A stretch of DNA of 64,000 bases from Amaranthus tricolor (GCF_026212465.1 NC_080059.1:13479472-13543471), one strand, 5' to 3'. Numbered from the stretch's first letter, positions 12,421 through 24,779 are shown. Numbers and translations: made by a program. Notes: a model not told the origin generated them from the sequence alone.

Positions 12421-13784
12421 TTTTCTATTCTATGCCGCTGGTACACTAAAAGCAAACATGTTTTTAAAATAAATGAAAGTAGTTTTAGTGGATAAGTACT
12501 TGTTACTTTAAAGTTTAAAGAAATATTTAAATCAACATCTTATAACTAACATCAAACATGTAATGAGTTTTATAAAGTGCGAGTGATACATTGTTTATTT
12601 TAATTACGGACGTGCTTGGATACGTTTCGGGATTTTGCAATGGCATTTTGCGATTATCGTCACTCTTGAGCGTATTTTGGATCGACTCTAATAAGATTTA
12701 GACTTGAATAATAAATTATTGGTTTTTTAATTTAAAACTTGTGCTTGGATCTTTAAGTTCCGATGTAAATTTTCATACCCATGGTCATTTCGATCAACAA
12801 AAAGCCAAGAGAAATTATTAGAAGGACATTGGACCAACAGAAAATAAAAATGGAAGAATAACGACGAAAAGCAAGGCAAAAGACGCTTAATTAGACATTT
12901 GCCTTCAAAGTTTCGTATGATTTTTGTGATTTCGTCAGACTGCCTAGGCAACTCTTGCTCGATTGAGCGAGCACTCCTTCCATTCCTTGCTATGCCACCG
13001 CTACCTTCTTGATTAGCATGAGTGTCAGGGCAAAGTCCAGCTCGTTCGAAATTTGGATATCCAATTTTTTAATTCTTATATTTTTAGGCTTTTTTAAAAA
13101 TTTGCATTTTTTGTACATAAATATTCGAGCTCAATTCACTTTCTCTCTTTAATCAAAATTGAAAAATAATCATTTTGAAAATATGGTGGGTTTTTGAAAA
13201 GCCTAAATTAGTTAACAACAAATTAGTCATAAAACTTAGTTGTAATAAATAAATGTATATATTAGAATATACAACAATCTAAACAAAGTTTTTTTTTAAA
13301 AAAAAATAGTAATCACACATATATAATTTAATTTAAAAAAAAAATTAAAACTGAATATCCGAATATTTGATTTTGCAAATATCCCAATCTGATTTGGATT
13401 TGATATCTAGTTTAAAATCGGATATCCAATTCGAATTATTCGATTTTCAATTATTTGACAAATTATCAGATTTTTAAATCGGATACCGAATATACTAGAT
13501 CGAAGTTCGAATATTTTGGTACAACCTTTGTTGCATGTGGACGCCAATTTGCGACATAACTAGCGACCAAAAACACGTAGTCTCAAATTGCGACCACTTT
13601 GTGACCAAATATATGGTGGTCGCAAATTATAACCACCCAGCCACCAATTTGCGATCACCAAAAAAAAATTTGGGAAAATTAAGATCTATATTGAATATAA
13701 CTTGCACTCCTCAACTGTCGAGCAAATCAATTATTTATGTCAATATAAACTTATTGTTAGCTATTAATTTATTCAGTTCCCTAA
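12421..13784. other. Intergenic sequence with hAT-like and CACTA-like debris
   Basis: No gene recognised. At 13340-13510, repeated GAATATCCGAATATTTG/ATCGGATATCC motifs look like the subterminal part of a small DNA transposon. At 13535-13660, repeated TTGCGACC and GGTCGCAAATT motifs in both orientations resemble subterminal repeats of plant CACTA (En/Spm) elements. CACTA termini and a 3-bp duplication are not visible. The short frame at 13535-13789 is translated from these repeats and is not called. Confidence 0.4.
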
Positions 13785-15110
13785 TGTAACACCCTGTTAA
13801 TATACCATCTAAATGAATAATTATTTAATTTATTTTAGTCGATAAAATATATAAACATGTACTTTTTAATACGTCATCGTTTAAGTTTTCGTGGTGCGCG
13901 TGTTTCTTCGCGTAACAAGTTTATCGCGTAATGATTTTTATCATTCCACAAATTAATTGAACAATTTGATCAAATTATTATCATTAAATAAAAAAATTAG
14001 TATGGGGAAAAGGAAGGGGTGGTTGGTTTCTTGAAGGTTCATGTAACTCCTCCTCTTAATGTCATTCATGGAGACATTTAAGCTTATGAATTAATCTCTT
14101 TTTTATTCATGCCTTAACACTTTCATATGGATGATTAGTATAGAACCAAAATAAAAAATGTTTGCTCTATTTCCTCCATTCCATTCAAACAGAGAGAGAA
14201 AAGAGAAAAAATTTCAAGGTTTGCTTTTGGGTGTTCAGGTTTCCTAATTCAAGTCTTTGGATGTTTGATTGGTAAGTCTTCATGGTTCATAAACCTTTAA
14301 TAAGATTAGTGATTACATAGAAAAAGATTAAAAAAAAAAAAAAAAAAAGTATGTTTATAGTTTGTTTCATGATTTTATATGATGATAAAATTATGTATAT
14401 ATGTGTATACATCACTAATTTATAAATATGTTTTTCATGAGTAGAGATTTAAAAGAAAATGTGTGATGGGTTTATTTAGAAAATAAGGTTAATTGTACTC
14501 AAGATATAAGATTGATAATCATCATTGAAGCAATTTACATGTGTTTGATTTTTAAGGATTCTGGTTGATATGTATATATATTAGTATGAAATATGAATTT
14601 TTAAATGAGAATACAAAAATGGAGTTAGATTTATTTATATTTTTCAGTTTTTATAAAATTATTTATAATGTTAGTTGATTTAATTATTTTGGTAAAAAGG
14701 TGATAACGTATGTTATTGTGTTACGGTTTTTGTATCGTGGTTGAAATCCGTTGAATTGAGGAATGACATTAAAGAAATTATTTAAAGAAAAAATTTCTGA
14801 CATAATATTTTCTGTCTCGGGAGGCGCGCCTTATGCCTTTATGGTTTGGGTGTGTTTCGTTCGTTGTTTCACTGTCGATTGAATTAAAAGTCGCTTAAAC
14901 GCTAAAATCAAATAAAAATAGTAAACAGGTGTTAAAAATTATGAAATTTGGTGCCCAAGGTATTTGACGCCTTTCAAACGCAGTGGTGTAGTAGGATTTT
15001 CGATTTGAAAATTTTAAACTGTCCAAAAAGGGCTGTAAAGTTACTGGTTGTTTCTAATAAGAAATTGGGTTTTATGATTTAATTATTGAATATTATAAAG
15101 TATTGTGATG

Positions 15111-15362
15111 TGTAGAAAATTATAATGCGAAAATAAAGATTGATTTGGGTTTTACTTGGTTTGTATTGATTTATCAATGAGAGGACACCTCTATTTATAC
15201 AGATTAAGAATAAAAATAAGCCAAATATTAACCTAAACCTAAATACTAGGAAACAGAATAACCTTAATATCCTAAATATTAAAAAAAAATCTTAACTTCC
15301 TAAAAACATAATATTCTAAAATAATAATATCTTTATTTTATTCTACTTTTTATTTTCCTACA
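15111..15362 (-). mobile_element. LTR of a deleted minus-strand copia element (252 bp)
   Basis: On the minus strand it begins TGTAGGAAAATA and ends ATTTTCTACA, giving short imperfect inverted termini. It contains a TATAAATAG promoter box just upstream of a GAGGTGTCCTC segment. It directly follows a minus-strand polypurine tract (CTTGAGGGGGAAAC, 15363-15376), which is the classical boundary of a copia 3' LTR. No second copy is present for dating. Confidence 0.65.
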
Positions 15363-15376
15363 GTTTCCCCCTCAAG

Positions 15377-15570
15377 TTAAGTCCCAGGATCACCGAAACC
15401 GAACTTGCATAATAATTTTCAAATCTTTGAATCCAATCACTTTCAACAGAAAATCTGCTAGTTGATCTTTTGATTTTTCAAAGCGCATTTTGATGATCTC
15501 ATTGGCAAATTTGTCATAATTTATTTTCAATTATTTGAGTTTGGATAAAAGGTCAAAAAGCAAATTGGGT
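15377..15570 (-). pseudogene. C-terminal RNase H end of copia pol (fragment)
   Basis: Minus-strand translation gives MRFEKSKDQLADFLLK, matching the conserved copia tail pattern in which a short strand is followed by (K/N)xxQLADxLTK. It is followed by the degenerate C-terminus and then the GGGGG polypurine tract. The usual T of LTK is L here. The rest of pol (protease, integrase, RT) is absent between this and the gag fragment at 16080, so the element carries a large internal deletion. Confidence 0.6.
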
Positions 15571-15771
15571 TGATTTATTTTATTATTTGGGTCAAAGCTT
15601 TGAATTTTAGGTTGTTGGATTTTAGGCTCACGTGAGTTGGATCGTGAAGGAAGAGAACTAAGTTGGGTTGGGAACTCGCGAAAAACATGGGTTGAGTAAA
15701 GAAATGGTTCATTGGTCGTGGGAATTTGAAGGGTAGGATTTTATTATTTTCTGCCTTCGTATAAAAAGGAA

Positions 15772-16237
15772 TTAAATAAAGGAATAAATATTACTCTCCT
15801 CATTCACGGTCTCTTCTGTCCTTCTCACTTTTGAACTATATTCCTCTTTCTCATTATTTTCGACCTTGAACTCACCGTGAACACCAATATTGGTGGTGAT
15901 AGTAGAATCAACGACACCTAGTAAATTATCCGTACCTTTATTGAGAATTTTTTCTTTTAAACCTTGGATTCGAGGGTCTTGATCTCGGTTTTGGGTTTGA
16001 TTATTAATTCTGGGTTTCGGGTTTTCTTCTTCTTCCTTATCTCCTATATTTCTCCCCCTCGCGACCTCACGCTGGATGGGGTCACTCACGAGAGGTAGCG
16101 AAATTGGCCAAGAAAGGTGTGAATACAAGTCCACAATTCATGGGCAGTAGTGGTATAGTCAAGAACACAATCAACAAAGATGGGTTCAAGACTTGCAAGG
16201 ATCCAAGAGATCACCAACTTATCACTTTGGATCCATT
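15772..16237 (-). pseudogene. Copia gag (UBN2-type) fragment
   Basis: Minus-strand translation from 16237 gives LVISWILASLEPIFVD and then YTTTAHELWTCIHTFL. This fits the UBN2 gag pattern in which SWIL..S is followed by TA.E.W..L...F. A stop appears soon after, and a 120-codon polar frame (15772-16134) follows with acidic residues near its end. The right end coincides exactly with the start of an inverted-repeat arm at 16238, which suggests a rearrangement breakpoint. It belongs with the RNase H fragment and LTR to its left. Confidence 0.55.
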
Positions 16238-16651
16238 GTGAGTAGAAATTTTGGCAGCAATTCGACTAAAATCGAGGGCGTGATGATATAAAACATAATA
16301 AAATAACTAAACTCATCCAAGGCATCATCGCATTTAAAATCTAGTACCACGATGGAATGATTCATCTCCCGATCCTCAAATCATCATGACAAGCATGGAT
16401 CGTGGTTCCAGTGTTGACGCTTGAGTTTTTCGAAAAAAATAATAAAATACTTGAAACAATACAAACTCATAACCTACGTAACGGAAAATTTAAATAATAC
16501 AAAGGAGGACACAAGGCCTCATATTAAAAACATATACACACAAAGTTTGCAAAAGACATAAGAACTACAAGATCAAAAGATGTTTGCATAACACAAGTTA
16601 TGCTTCGCACTCCACACTCCCCCAAAGCAATGCAAAGGATGCTCCAGATAT
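16238..16651 (-). repeat. Left arm of a ~414-bp inverted repeat
   Basis: This stretch is the reverse complement of 18876-19288 with scattered substitutions and small indels. Shared landmarks include GAGTAGAAATTTTGGCAGC, CTCCACACTCCCCCAAAG and AAGCATGGATCGTGG. The arms are separated by ~2.2 kb that contains a 57-bp tandem array. This is either a fold-back-type element or two opposite copies of one LTR segment. The outer edge abuts a copia gag fragment. Confidence 0.7.
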
Positions 16652-16864
16652 CGAGACACTTAAGACCAAAATTTATAATATCAATATCAAAACTCATAAA
16701 ACTTTATGGAAACCTATGAATATCAAAATTTATAAACAATGGTTTCCATGTGAATAGTTAAAGAGTGAAAATTTGTATACTATCAATATCAAAACTCATA
16801 AAACTTTATGGAAACCTATTCACATGAACAAATATCGAGACACTTAAGACCAAAATTTATAATA
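16648..16864. repeat. Local direct duplication next to the inverted-repeat arm
   Basis: The segment starting ATATCGAGACACTTAAGACC at 16648 recurs at 16832. The segment TATCAAAACTCATAAAAC followed by TTTATGGAAACCTAT occurs in each copy. A short inverted piece (TTCCATGTGAATAG against CTATTCACATGAA) lies between the copies. The spacing is 184 bp. No coding content. Confidence 0.65.
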
Positions 16865-17880
16865 CCCTTACTAATAGTTAGGATTCTTAGTCACAAAAAG
16901 TGATTCTTAATTGTCATTATTATTTTGTTAATGGTGGTTTATATTGTTAATACCATTAAGAGGTGTTAGTTAATAGTTGTTGTTAATTAAATTTAATTGA
17001 TTGCAAAGAGTTTTAATGAGATTTTGCGATTATTGTTATGAATTGGCATTGTTTTCGTTGTAATTTGGAATTGAATTATTTATCCTTTTTTTACTTAAAC
17101 TAATCATCATTGTAAGTTGCATAGCCTTGGTACAAAAAAAAGAAGGGATACTTGATGTTGTGAGCAATATAAGTAATTCCATGTAGTCACTATGAACCTT
17201 GAATAATGTGGTGAAATGGATTCCATGTCATTACTAGCTTACTACGTTGGTCTATTATATGTAATACATTACATTATTCAATCTTAAGTCTACTAATTCA
17301 TAGTAATATGACAACGCAAAAATATATAGTTAAGTCTTGCTAAAACATACTTTGTTGTAAATATTTGGTGGAAAACATGTGTTGTCCCTAGATTGGAATT
17401 AATGGTATAGTGGTAAGCAAGCTTAGGATTGAAATTATTGCATTTGGCTAATTTTCTTGATAGCAGGAACTAGAACTCGCTCTAATGGTAATAGGGTACT
17501 TTCTTTTAGTGTAAGTGACTCTTATATGAGGCTAAGTAGACTATTAGTCATACTTTGAACGTGCATAGGTGCTTTATTCATAAGAGAAGCTTAAGAACCT
17601 CATATTTGGTGGTTGTGATAACTTTTTGTCTTGCAGTTTCAGTTATAAGTACGCACATGCGATAACAAACTATTACGTGTTTATGTTTCAAAGTGTATCA
17701 ATTTTTGCGACTTTATGCATTGTATTATATATGAAGTACTAGAGTAAGACTTATACATGAATAGCTATTGATTATGTATCTCTTGAACTTAGAATGCTAT
17801 AGACGTAGAGAACTAAGGTATTATTAGATGTTAATCACAATTCCCTTATTAATAGAATTTCATTATGTTTACTCGGAATC
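16865..17880. other. AT-rich spacer between the inverted arms, no gene recognised
   Basis: No protein similarity seen in any frame. Together with the tandem array it forms the interior of the inverted-repeat structure. It may be part of a very long LTR (TGTAACA-type ends at 13785 and 19398), but I cannot prove that. Confidence 0.4.
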
Positions 17881-17883
17881 GTA

Positions 17884-18384
17884 ATGATTCCTTTATTGAC
17901 AGAAAGTTTATTATTTGAGTTGCCGGTGGGTCTTGCAAACCCCAAGGTTCTCATTAATAGCAAGCGTATATTTGAGTTACCGGTGGGCTTTGCAAACCCC
18001 ATGGTTCTCATTGATAGTAAGAGTATGTTTGAGTTACCGGTGGGCCTTGCAAACCCTAAGGTTCTCATTGATAGCAACAATATGTTTGAGTTACCGGTGG
18101 GTCTTGCAAACCTCAAGGTTCTCATTGATAGCAAGAGTATGTTTAAGTTACTAGTGGGTCTTGCAAACCTCAAGATTCTCATTAATAGCAAGAGTATGTC
18201 TGAGTTACCGGTGGGTCTTGCAAACCCCAAGGTTCTCATTGATAGAGGAGTTTATTCATCGGTAGAATTTATAGTTGAGCTAGATGTGGGTCTTGCAAAC
18301 CCCAAGATCGTCATTAATAGAATATTTTATGCTAGTGAGAAGTGTCCTGTGGGTTTTGCGAACCCCAAAGGTTTTCCTTCATAG
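17884..18384. repeat. Tandem array, ~57-bp unit, about eight copies
   Basis: The unit contains GGTGGGTCTTGCAAACCCCA followed by AGGTTCTCATTGATAGCAAG and a TTTGAGTTACC junction. The first six copies are regular; the last two are longer and more diverged. Because 57 is divisible by three, the array stays open in several frames on both strands (166 codons on +, 134 on -). The resulting repetitive ELPVGLANPKVLIDS peptide comes from repeat periodicity rather than being an evident gene. Each unit contains a short palindrome, CTTGCAAACCCCAAGG-like. Confidence 0.8.
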
Positions 18385-18875
18385 AAAGATTAGGCCTAAG
18401 TTAAGATATCTTATGGGAGTTAAGAATCCCAAGGATATACTATGATTACACATACTTAAAGTTAGACAAGTTATTTAAGGTCAGGCGTTAAGAAGTCCGT
18501 TGATGCCCTTATATGAGTTGACACTACGTGTGTTTATCAGAGTTTATGTTTTGGAAAAGACCAGAGTGTTAAGACTTACATTCCACCTAGGAACGCATTG
18601 TTCGGGTTGGAAAGGAAGAAATGAGGTTAACAAGTATAAATAGATGATAAATGGTTACTAGTTGTGCTTGTGTCTTATCAAATCATATTTATATTGTTAT
18701 ATAACATAAGTTGATCTAGTATGTTGGCCTTATAATATTTGGTGTTAGTTACTGACGTGCACGTGTTGGTGTTTATATTTGATTGTTTTATGACTTTCTA
18801 TGATTGTTCTGCTATGATACATTGGCCTTTGGTCTGATATTGAGCAGCAGGAGGATCATAAACTAGCGCACCAGG

Positions 18876-19288
18876 TATCTGGAGCATCTTTTGCATTACT
18901 TTGGGGGAGTGTGGAGTGCGAAGCATAACTCGTGTTATGCAAACGTCTTTTGATCTTGTAGTTCTTATGTCTTTTGCAAACTTTGTCTGTATATGTTTTT
19001 GATATGAGGCCTTGCGTCCTCCTTTATATTATTTACATTTTCCGCTGCGTAGGTTATGGGTTTGTATTGTTTAAAGTAATTTATTATTTTTCTTAAACTC
19101 AAGCGTCGACACTGGAACAACGATCCATGCTTGTCATGATGATTTTAGTAGCATGCGAGAATCATTCCGTCGTGGTACGAGATTTTAAAGGCGATGATGC
19201 CTTGGATGAGTTTAGTTAGTTTATTGTGTTTTATATTCCATCACGCCCTCGATTTTAGTCGAATAGCTGCCGAAATTTCTACTCACAT
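18876..19288 (+). repeat. Right arm of the ~414-bp inverted repeat
   Basis: Inverse copy of 16238-16651, running from ATCTGGAGCATC to TTTCTACTCACA. It is followed within 110 bp by GGATTGTTACA (ends 19398), the inverse of TGTAACACCCTG at 13785. The arms may therefore lie within a longer LTR-like unit, and the left arm would then be a secondary inverted insertion. Confidence 0.7.
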
Positions 19289-19398
19289 TTATAAAGATTA
19301 TTATTTTGTTTACTTTTTTTTAATGTAACATTGGAGCTTCCTCCCATCCTTTGCGGTTTTGGTTTCGTATAAGGGGTCGAAAATTCAGGATTGTTACA

Positions 19399-20029
19399 TG
19401 ATGATATTCAAGCCCGATTCCGAGCAACGCAAATGATTTGTTTGTAAATTTTTTTTTATATTTGAAGTAATATAATGTTACAATATATTTTGTCTTGAAA
19501 TATTTTTCTTAAAGTGAAAAAATATTTATCTTTTAATATAATGTCTTTAAAAGGCATTGGAAAAATAAATAGGGCCACTAATATCTTAGCACCGCCCCTG
19601 GCTAACAACACGTTATTATTGATTTCGTTCCATTATACCTACTAAATTTCACTTTATTACGCAATCCAATGTGTTGTGTTGATTGTTTTAACCTTTTGTT
19701 AAGCATAACTAAATATTATAAAAATTTAATATTATGAAATACGCAATTAAATGATTCAAACAAATTCCACTTGACTATATCATATATACTAGTCACAAAA
19801 AATAAAATAAGCTTAAATAACGAACAATACCAAGACACTTGCGTAGCAAGTATTTTAGAATGGAGGTAGTATTTCTTACCCCCTTGTGGACTCTGATTAT
19901 TTTTGAAGCTCCTTAGGAACCTCTGACTATTTTTGTTGTTGCTATGAATTATAACAAAAACCCCATTATTACAATCATCTCTCATGTCATCCCTGAAGCA
20001 ACCCGGTTAAGGCCTATTTTGACCTCTAG
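19399..20029. other. Intergenic sequence, no gene recognised
   Basis: AT-rich. The minus frame at 19716-19985 shows no family signature. It may belong to the 3' part of the gypsy remnant that follows. Confidence 0.4.
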
Positions 20030-20990
20030 CATGTTGCACAACATTTACCATTTTGAGTAGCACTCATACTCACTATCTCCTTTCTTATGAAAAAAATTGC
20101 ACTCAACTATATTTCCATCATAATCATTGTATGGTTCTTCCTACACCTTTTGAAATTGAACTTTCTTTCTCGTTTGTCCCTATCCAACAATGGTTTAAAA
20201 TTCCATTGCTCTGACCACTAACCCATGTTACCGTAGTTATATTATTCTGAAATCCTTTAAAGTTACGTTTGAAAATAAGCATTTCATTTCAAATTATAGA
20301 TTTCAATTATGAAATCATGAATGAAGAATTTGAGAATGACAAGGTTTGAAAAGTCATTCTCAAATCCTTATATTTAACCACTTTTATAACAATGGTGGAT
20401 TTGACTCAAATCTAAATTTAGATTTTTTATTTGTCAAATATGAGTCAAATCTATATTTTTAAATAAAATCATCATTCCTAAACATATAGCATACAGGTTT
20501 TGGGTTTCCTTGAGTTGAATTTGATGATTTACCATTTTCTTTCCCTTTACCAACCTAGATTTTCTCCTTTTCTTTTTTAAAAACATTTTCTATTTAAGCC
20601 GCCCTTTTGCACGTCTTTTCTAAGATATATTACTATCACTCTTGATGTGTTTCTGTAGCTCTAATGATTGTCCTAATTCAATATGTTGCATCTTTTTACC
20701 CTCACTTGATACATCTTTCATGTATTCCATAAACTTAAGATAATATTCAACCATTGCAGATTTCCCATTTCAAAACACACAAACTCATTAGACTTGTCTT
20801 TGCCCACATGAGGTGGATTGAACTTCTCATAAATGTCCCTTAATATCATCCTTTCTAAAGGTTCTCTTAACCCCTTCCAACAGCCTATTCCAATTAATGG
20901 TCTACCAGTAATTTGCGTCTTTTTGTAAGGTAAAATGATGTGTAATTGACCTTTAAGTATTTTCAGCATTTGACCACTTTAGACATATTA
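20030..20990 (-). pseudogene. Second Ty3/gypsy gag remnant with capsid and zinc-knuckle-like parts
   Basis: On the minus strand, around 20970-20640, the translation LRDIYEKFNPPHVGKDKSNE is followed, after a frameshift, by AMVEYYLKFMEYMKD. This fits the gypsy gag pattern F..Y.P......K..EF ... M.V.EY..KF..L. Further downstream, around 20130-20070, CNFFHKKGDSEYECYSK resembles a decayed CCHC zinc knuckle. Stops and frame changes make it non-functional. No LTR could be assigned. Confidence 0.5.
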
Positions 20991-21847
20991 TCTAAGTCAT
21001 TGAACTAATTTTCTAGGTCAAAAAGTTCCTATTTTCCATTAAATGGTAATGACTTGTTATAACTTATCTTTTTACTCATAGTGAATGCTTTCTTAGACTT
21101 AGATTTAATCCAAGGGGCTCCCACATTAGACAAAGCTTAACCTAAATTTCTAATGGTACTGGTCGAAATTGGCCTTCTCTATTCTTTTTCTTGGTATGAG
21201 TGAAATATGACAGTAACTAACTCAACATTCACACTACGTGTACTAAAACATCGCACATACTTTAAGATCCTTACTACAACTACTATCGGTAGTATTATTT
21301 TGACCGTAAGATATTGAGTTTTAATCTACAATTGAAATCTTGGAAAGAACTCAACAACTTTAGAGATATACTTGTTTCAATGAGAGCATCTATTTCACTT
21401 CTTGATTTTCTTGTTTCTTTATTTTTCATCATCTTTTTTTGCTTAACTCATAAATCTTTATCATTTTAAGGTCAATCTTCGTTCAAATCCATTCTAAATA
21501 TTTTAGAATCAAAAATCAATTAAATTTTTCACTCAAAGAAATCCCTAATAAAAAATATTTAAGAAAATGGGTGAAAAAATGGAGTATAAAGCAAAAATCT
21601 ACTCTTATATACAATAAAATAATGCTTATCAAATTCCACCACACTTAAACCTCAACTCGTCCTGAGTGAACAAGTAATTAACATCAATTCAACTTAAGGT
21701 ATAAGAGTCAAAACGTGAAAAAAATCATAAAGTAACATATGAATAACTTAATAATAGGTGCAATAATAGGTCCTCAATAACCTAGATGAATCAATGATGA
21801 TTAGTAACTATGTGAGTCTAGTGTAAACACCTTTCTCACTAATAGTA
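20991..21847. other. Intergenic sequence, no gene recognised
   Basis: Probably an upstream gag or leader remnant of the same gypsy element. No convincing translation and no other structure seen. Confidence 0.35.
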
Positions 21848-22763
21848 ACCAATAGCAGGGCTGTAAAAACGGGTTAAAAGGTCGGAAACAGGTCGGTCAA
21901 AAACAGTTTCGGTAAAAAACGATCGGTCAAAAGCAGGTCGTATAAGTCTTTCGGTACCGGTCGGTATCGGTCGGTTTATTCGGTATCCGGTCGAATCCGA
22001 TTTTTTTCTGGTTGCGGGTGTCGGTCGGTATGGGTCCGGTATTTTTCGGTCCGGTCATTACCGGAAACAGGTCACATTCGGTCGGTCAAAAACGGTTTTT
22101 TGCAGGTCGTAATCGGTATACAGATCATAACCGGGCGGTCAAAATCGGTAATCGGTCGGTCACAATCGGTATGCGGGTCAGAATCGGTCGGTCACAATCG
22201 GTCGGTTTTGGTCGGTATCGGTTCAGTTCAATTTAGTTGAACCGGGATTCAGTTCTGTTCAGTTCAGTTTTGGTTGGTATCGGTTCGGTTCAATTCAGTT
22301 AAACCGATATTCCGGTTAATTTGGTTGATATCGGTTCAGTTCAATTCATTTAAACCATGATTTAATTCAGTTCAATTATGTTCCAATTATTCTGTTCCAA
22401 TTTGGTAAAAAATCGCATCGTGTTGCCTCATAATGTCATTGATCATGCGTTTATCCATGATGGGAATGATATATAGAAGGTGGAACCTCACATCAAGTTT
22501 TATAGATGTCGTTAGGTTATGAGTTTTATGACATCAAATTCAACTAATCAACTCCGTCTAAGTTAATTAATAGATCATAACATGTTAATTGATCGACTTC
22601 ATCTAATATCAATTAGACAATTACAATTTACAACAATAATATGTTATTAATGTCACAATGTAAGTTTGTTAGATTGTCTTAATAATATATCTTCATCACT
22701 GATTGAATTGACCTTCGTTTGTCCATGGGGTGTGTTATTTTCAACTAATGTGATCGGTCATAA

Positions 22764-22850
22764 TTAGAGGTGTTCATTCGGTTGATCGGGTCGGTTTCGG
22801 ACGGGTGTTATTCGGTTCGGTTGTATTTCGGATCGGTTATTTTTCGGCTA
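22764..22850. mobile_element. Left end of a nested hAT-like element
   Basis: TAGAGGTGTTCATTCGG followed by GGTCGGTTTCGG/TTCGGATCGGTT motifs is a typical hAT terminus with subterminal repeats. A possible partner end is at 24997-25163. The 8 bp flanking each end (GTCATAAT and GTTGCAAA) do not match, so they may come from two elements. A related terminus is at 53998. Confidence 0.45.
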
Positions 22851-23339
22851 TCATTGACTTATAGAGTTATAGTTATAGACTTATAGACTATCATTGACAT
22901 TTGACTGTTAACTCAATGTTATTACTTATTACTATTAGTTATTAGTTATTATTGATCTTGAATACTCTAAACTCTAAAGTAATTTATAGGCTATTATTAA
23001 TAATCGATCGTAATTCAAAGTTCACTTATCATAATTCGATCTATTATAGATTATAGTAAATGAAACTAGTGTAGTACTCCACCTTTTTTTTTACTTTGAA
23101 TTAAATAGCCTAAATTATGTAATTTGACCAAATTTAATAATAAAAATATTTAATATTTGATATAAAATATTTATATTACTCAAATAAATTATTTTAGATA
23201 TAATCATATAATTGTCCAATTTGATGATAAAATGTTATTGGTTATATTGATAGCACACGGATAACGGGTTTAAGCCGTTGGATTTATAATGGTAATATCA
23301 TATCAGTGGTCAAGATTGTGCCACGTCGCCGGCCCTAAA

Positions 23340-23530
23340 AATTAAAAGAGGAAAGGCGCTTTATTTCATTTCACTATTTCAGTCGGCCCTAATCTGCAGT
23401 TCTCCTTCCTTCTTCTTTATCCTCATTCCTCAGCCTTCCTTCTTCTTCATCATCTCCATTCCCAGTCATCATCATCTCCGGCCCTAAATTTGAAGTACCA
23501 ATTTCATTTGTTTACTTGTTGACTTGTAGT
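23340..23530 (+). other. Possible 5' leader of a deleted transposase gene
   Basis: This GC-richer segment has a pyrimidine-rich run (repeated TCTTCTTCATC/CTCCTTCC) starting near GGCGCTTTATTTCATTTC. It looks like a plant 5' UTR and sits in the right place relative to a terminal coding exon at 24660-24779. No long coding frame follows, so the coding body appears to be missing. This is inference from layout only. Confidence 0.3.
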
Positions 23531-24659
23531 TAATTTTAGTATGAATCGATGTTTTCTTCGAATTCCTCGCGAATTTCTCGGCGTGTAGGTTCCAGTTTCT
23601 TCGTTGGTCCTCCTAAGATCGCTTTCCTGTTCCTCACTCGCCGTCATCTTCCTCTTGACTTTTTCTGGGTTAGCTTCTTCAAGGTTTTTGTTTTTCGAAG
23701 AAATTGTTTAAATTTAATTATATTTTGGTGCTTGGTTTTTGTTGTTTGATCTTATTTTGGTAGCTTTCCTGTTTAAACTTGAACTTGAACTTTACTGGGT
23801 TGATTTTAATGGGTTCTTGTTATTTCTTGGTTGAATTTTGTGTTTGTTCTACCAAATATTACTCTATATATTTTTACATTATGGTGCATTTGTAATTCTA
23901 TTAATGAATGTACTCCATATCCTTTTGATTTTTTGGTCATTTAATTTTGGGTTTTTGTGAATTTTTTCTTGAGCTTTATTGAATTGGTACTGAATTATGG
24001 TTTTAATGGGCTTTTGCTCTTTGTTCTTTAGCTTTACTAAATTGGGGTTTTAATGGATTTTTTCATGTTTCTAAATTAACTTTCTTTATTCTTGTTCTTT
24101 GTGTTTGTGAATACTGTATAGCAAGCATTTGTTCTTTAGCTTTACTAAATTATTGTTTGATCTTATTTTGGTAGCTTTCCTGTTTGTTTTTGTTGTGCCC
24201 ATTAATAAAATTGTTCTGGATTGTTCTGGATTGTAAGTAAATATTTGCACATCCCATATTTGCTTAATGCTTGCTGAGCCATGTTTGCTGATTCAGAGCT
24301 TTAAAATATTTCCTGATTGTTCTGGATTATTTTGGTAGCTTTAAAATCTTGCAGAGAATTTGGGTTCAAAACTTACTGATTTCATAGAACATACTAATGC
24401 ATAAAATTTGGTAGCTTTATTATTTGGTTTATTTAAGCATAACATAAAACAAATCTGAAACATTTATAAACATACTAATGCACAAAGGTGAAACTAATAT
24501 TTGTGATTTTGCTTCATTTTGTTTTGCGGTATGGTGTTCAAAAGTGGTATTGATTTTTAAATTTAAGTGTAATGTTGCTTCATTGTCTTTCTTTTTTTGC
24601 ATTTTGAGAAATAAAGAGATTCATAGCTAATTAAATAGTTCGTTTTTTATTTGTGTGAA

Positions 24660-24779
24660 GATAACAATTCTCTTGAAGACGGTGTTGAAATTCCGATTTT
24701 GCGGGATCCAAACAAAGAACCTCAAGTTATCGGCGTAGAAGAGAGCGGAGTTGAAATTCTTGAAGATGATGATTTTTAG
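24660..24779 (+). pseudogene. Isolated terminal exon of a probable hAT transposase
   Basis: After a T-rich stretch ending in a possible acceptor (..TTTGTGTGAAG), a 39-codon frame encodes an acidic tail, including LEDGVEIPILRDPNKEP, then GVEILEDDDF and TAG. Short acidic C-termini are common in plant hAT transposases, and the fragment lies inside hAT termini. No upstream catalytic or BED-finger exons are found in 22.8-24.6 kb, so the gene is deleted. The assignment rests on position and composition rather than a conserved motif. Confidence 0.35.

Noticed and set aside
17835..18384. 166-codon (+) and 134-codon (-) frames as a repeat protein gene
   Set aside because: The unit is 57 bp, a multiple of three, so frames stay open by periodicity. 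No start context, splice signal or family match.
22012..22236. 74-codon Arg/Gly/Val-rich frame
   Set aside because: Made of hAT subterminal GGTCGGTA repeats. The similar minus frame at 25525-25785 has the same cause.
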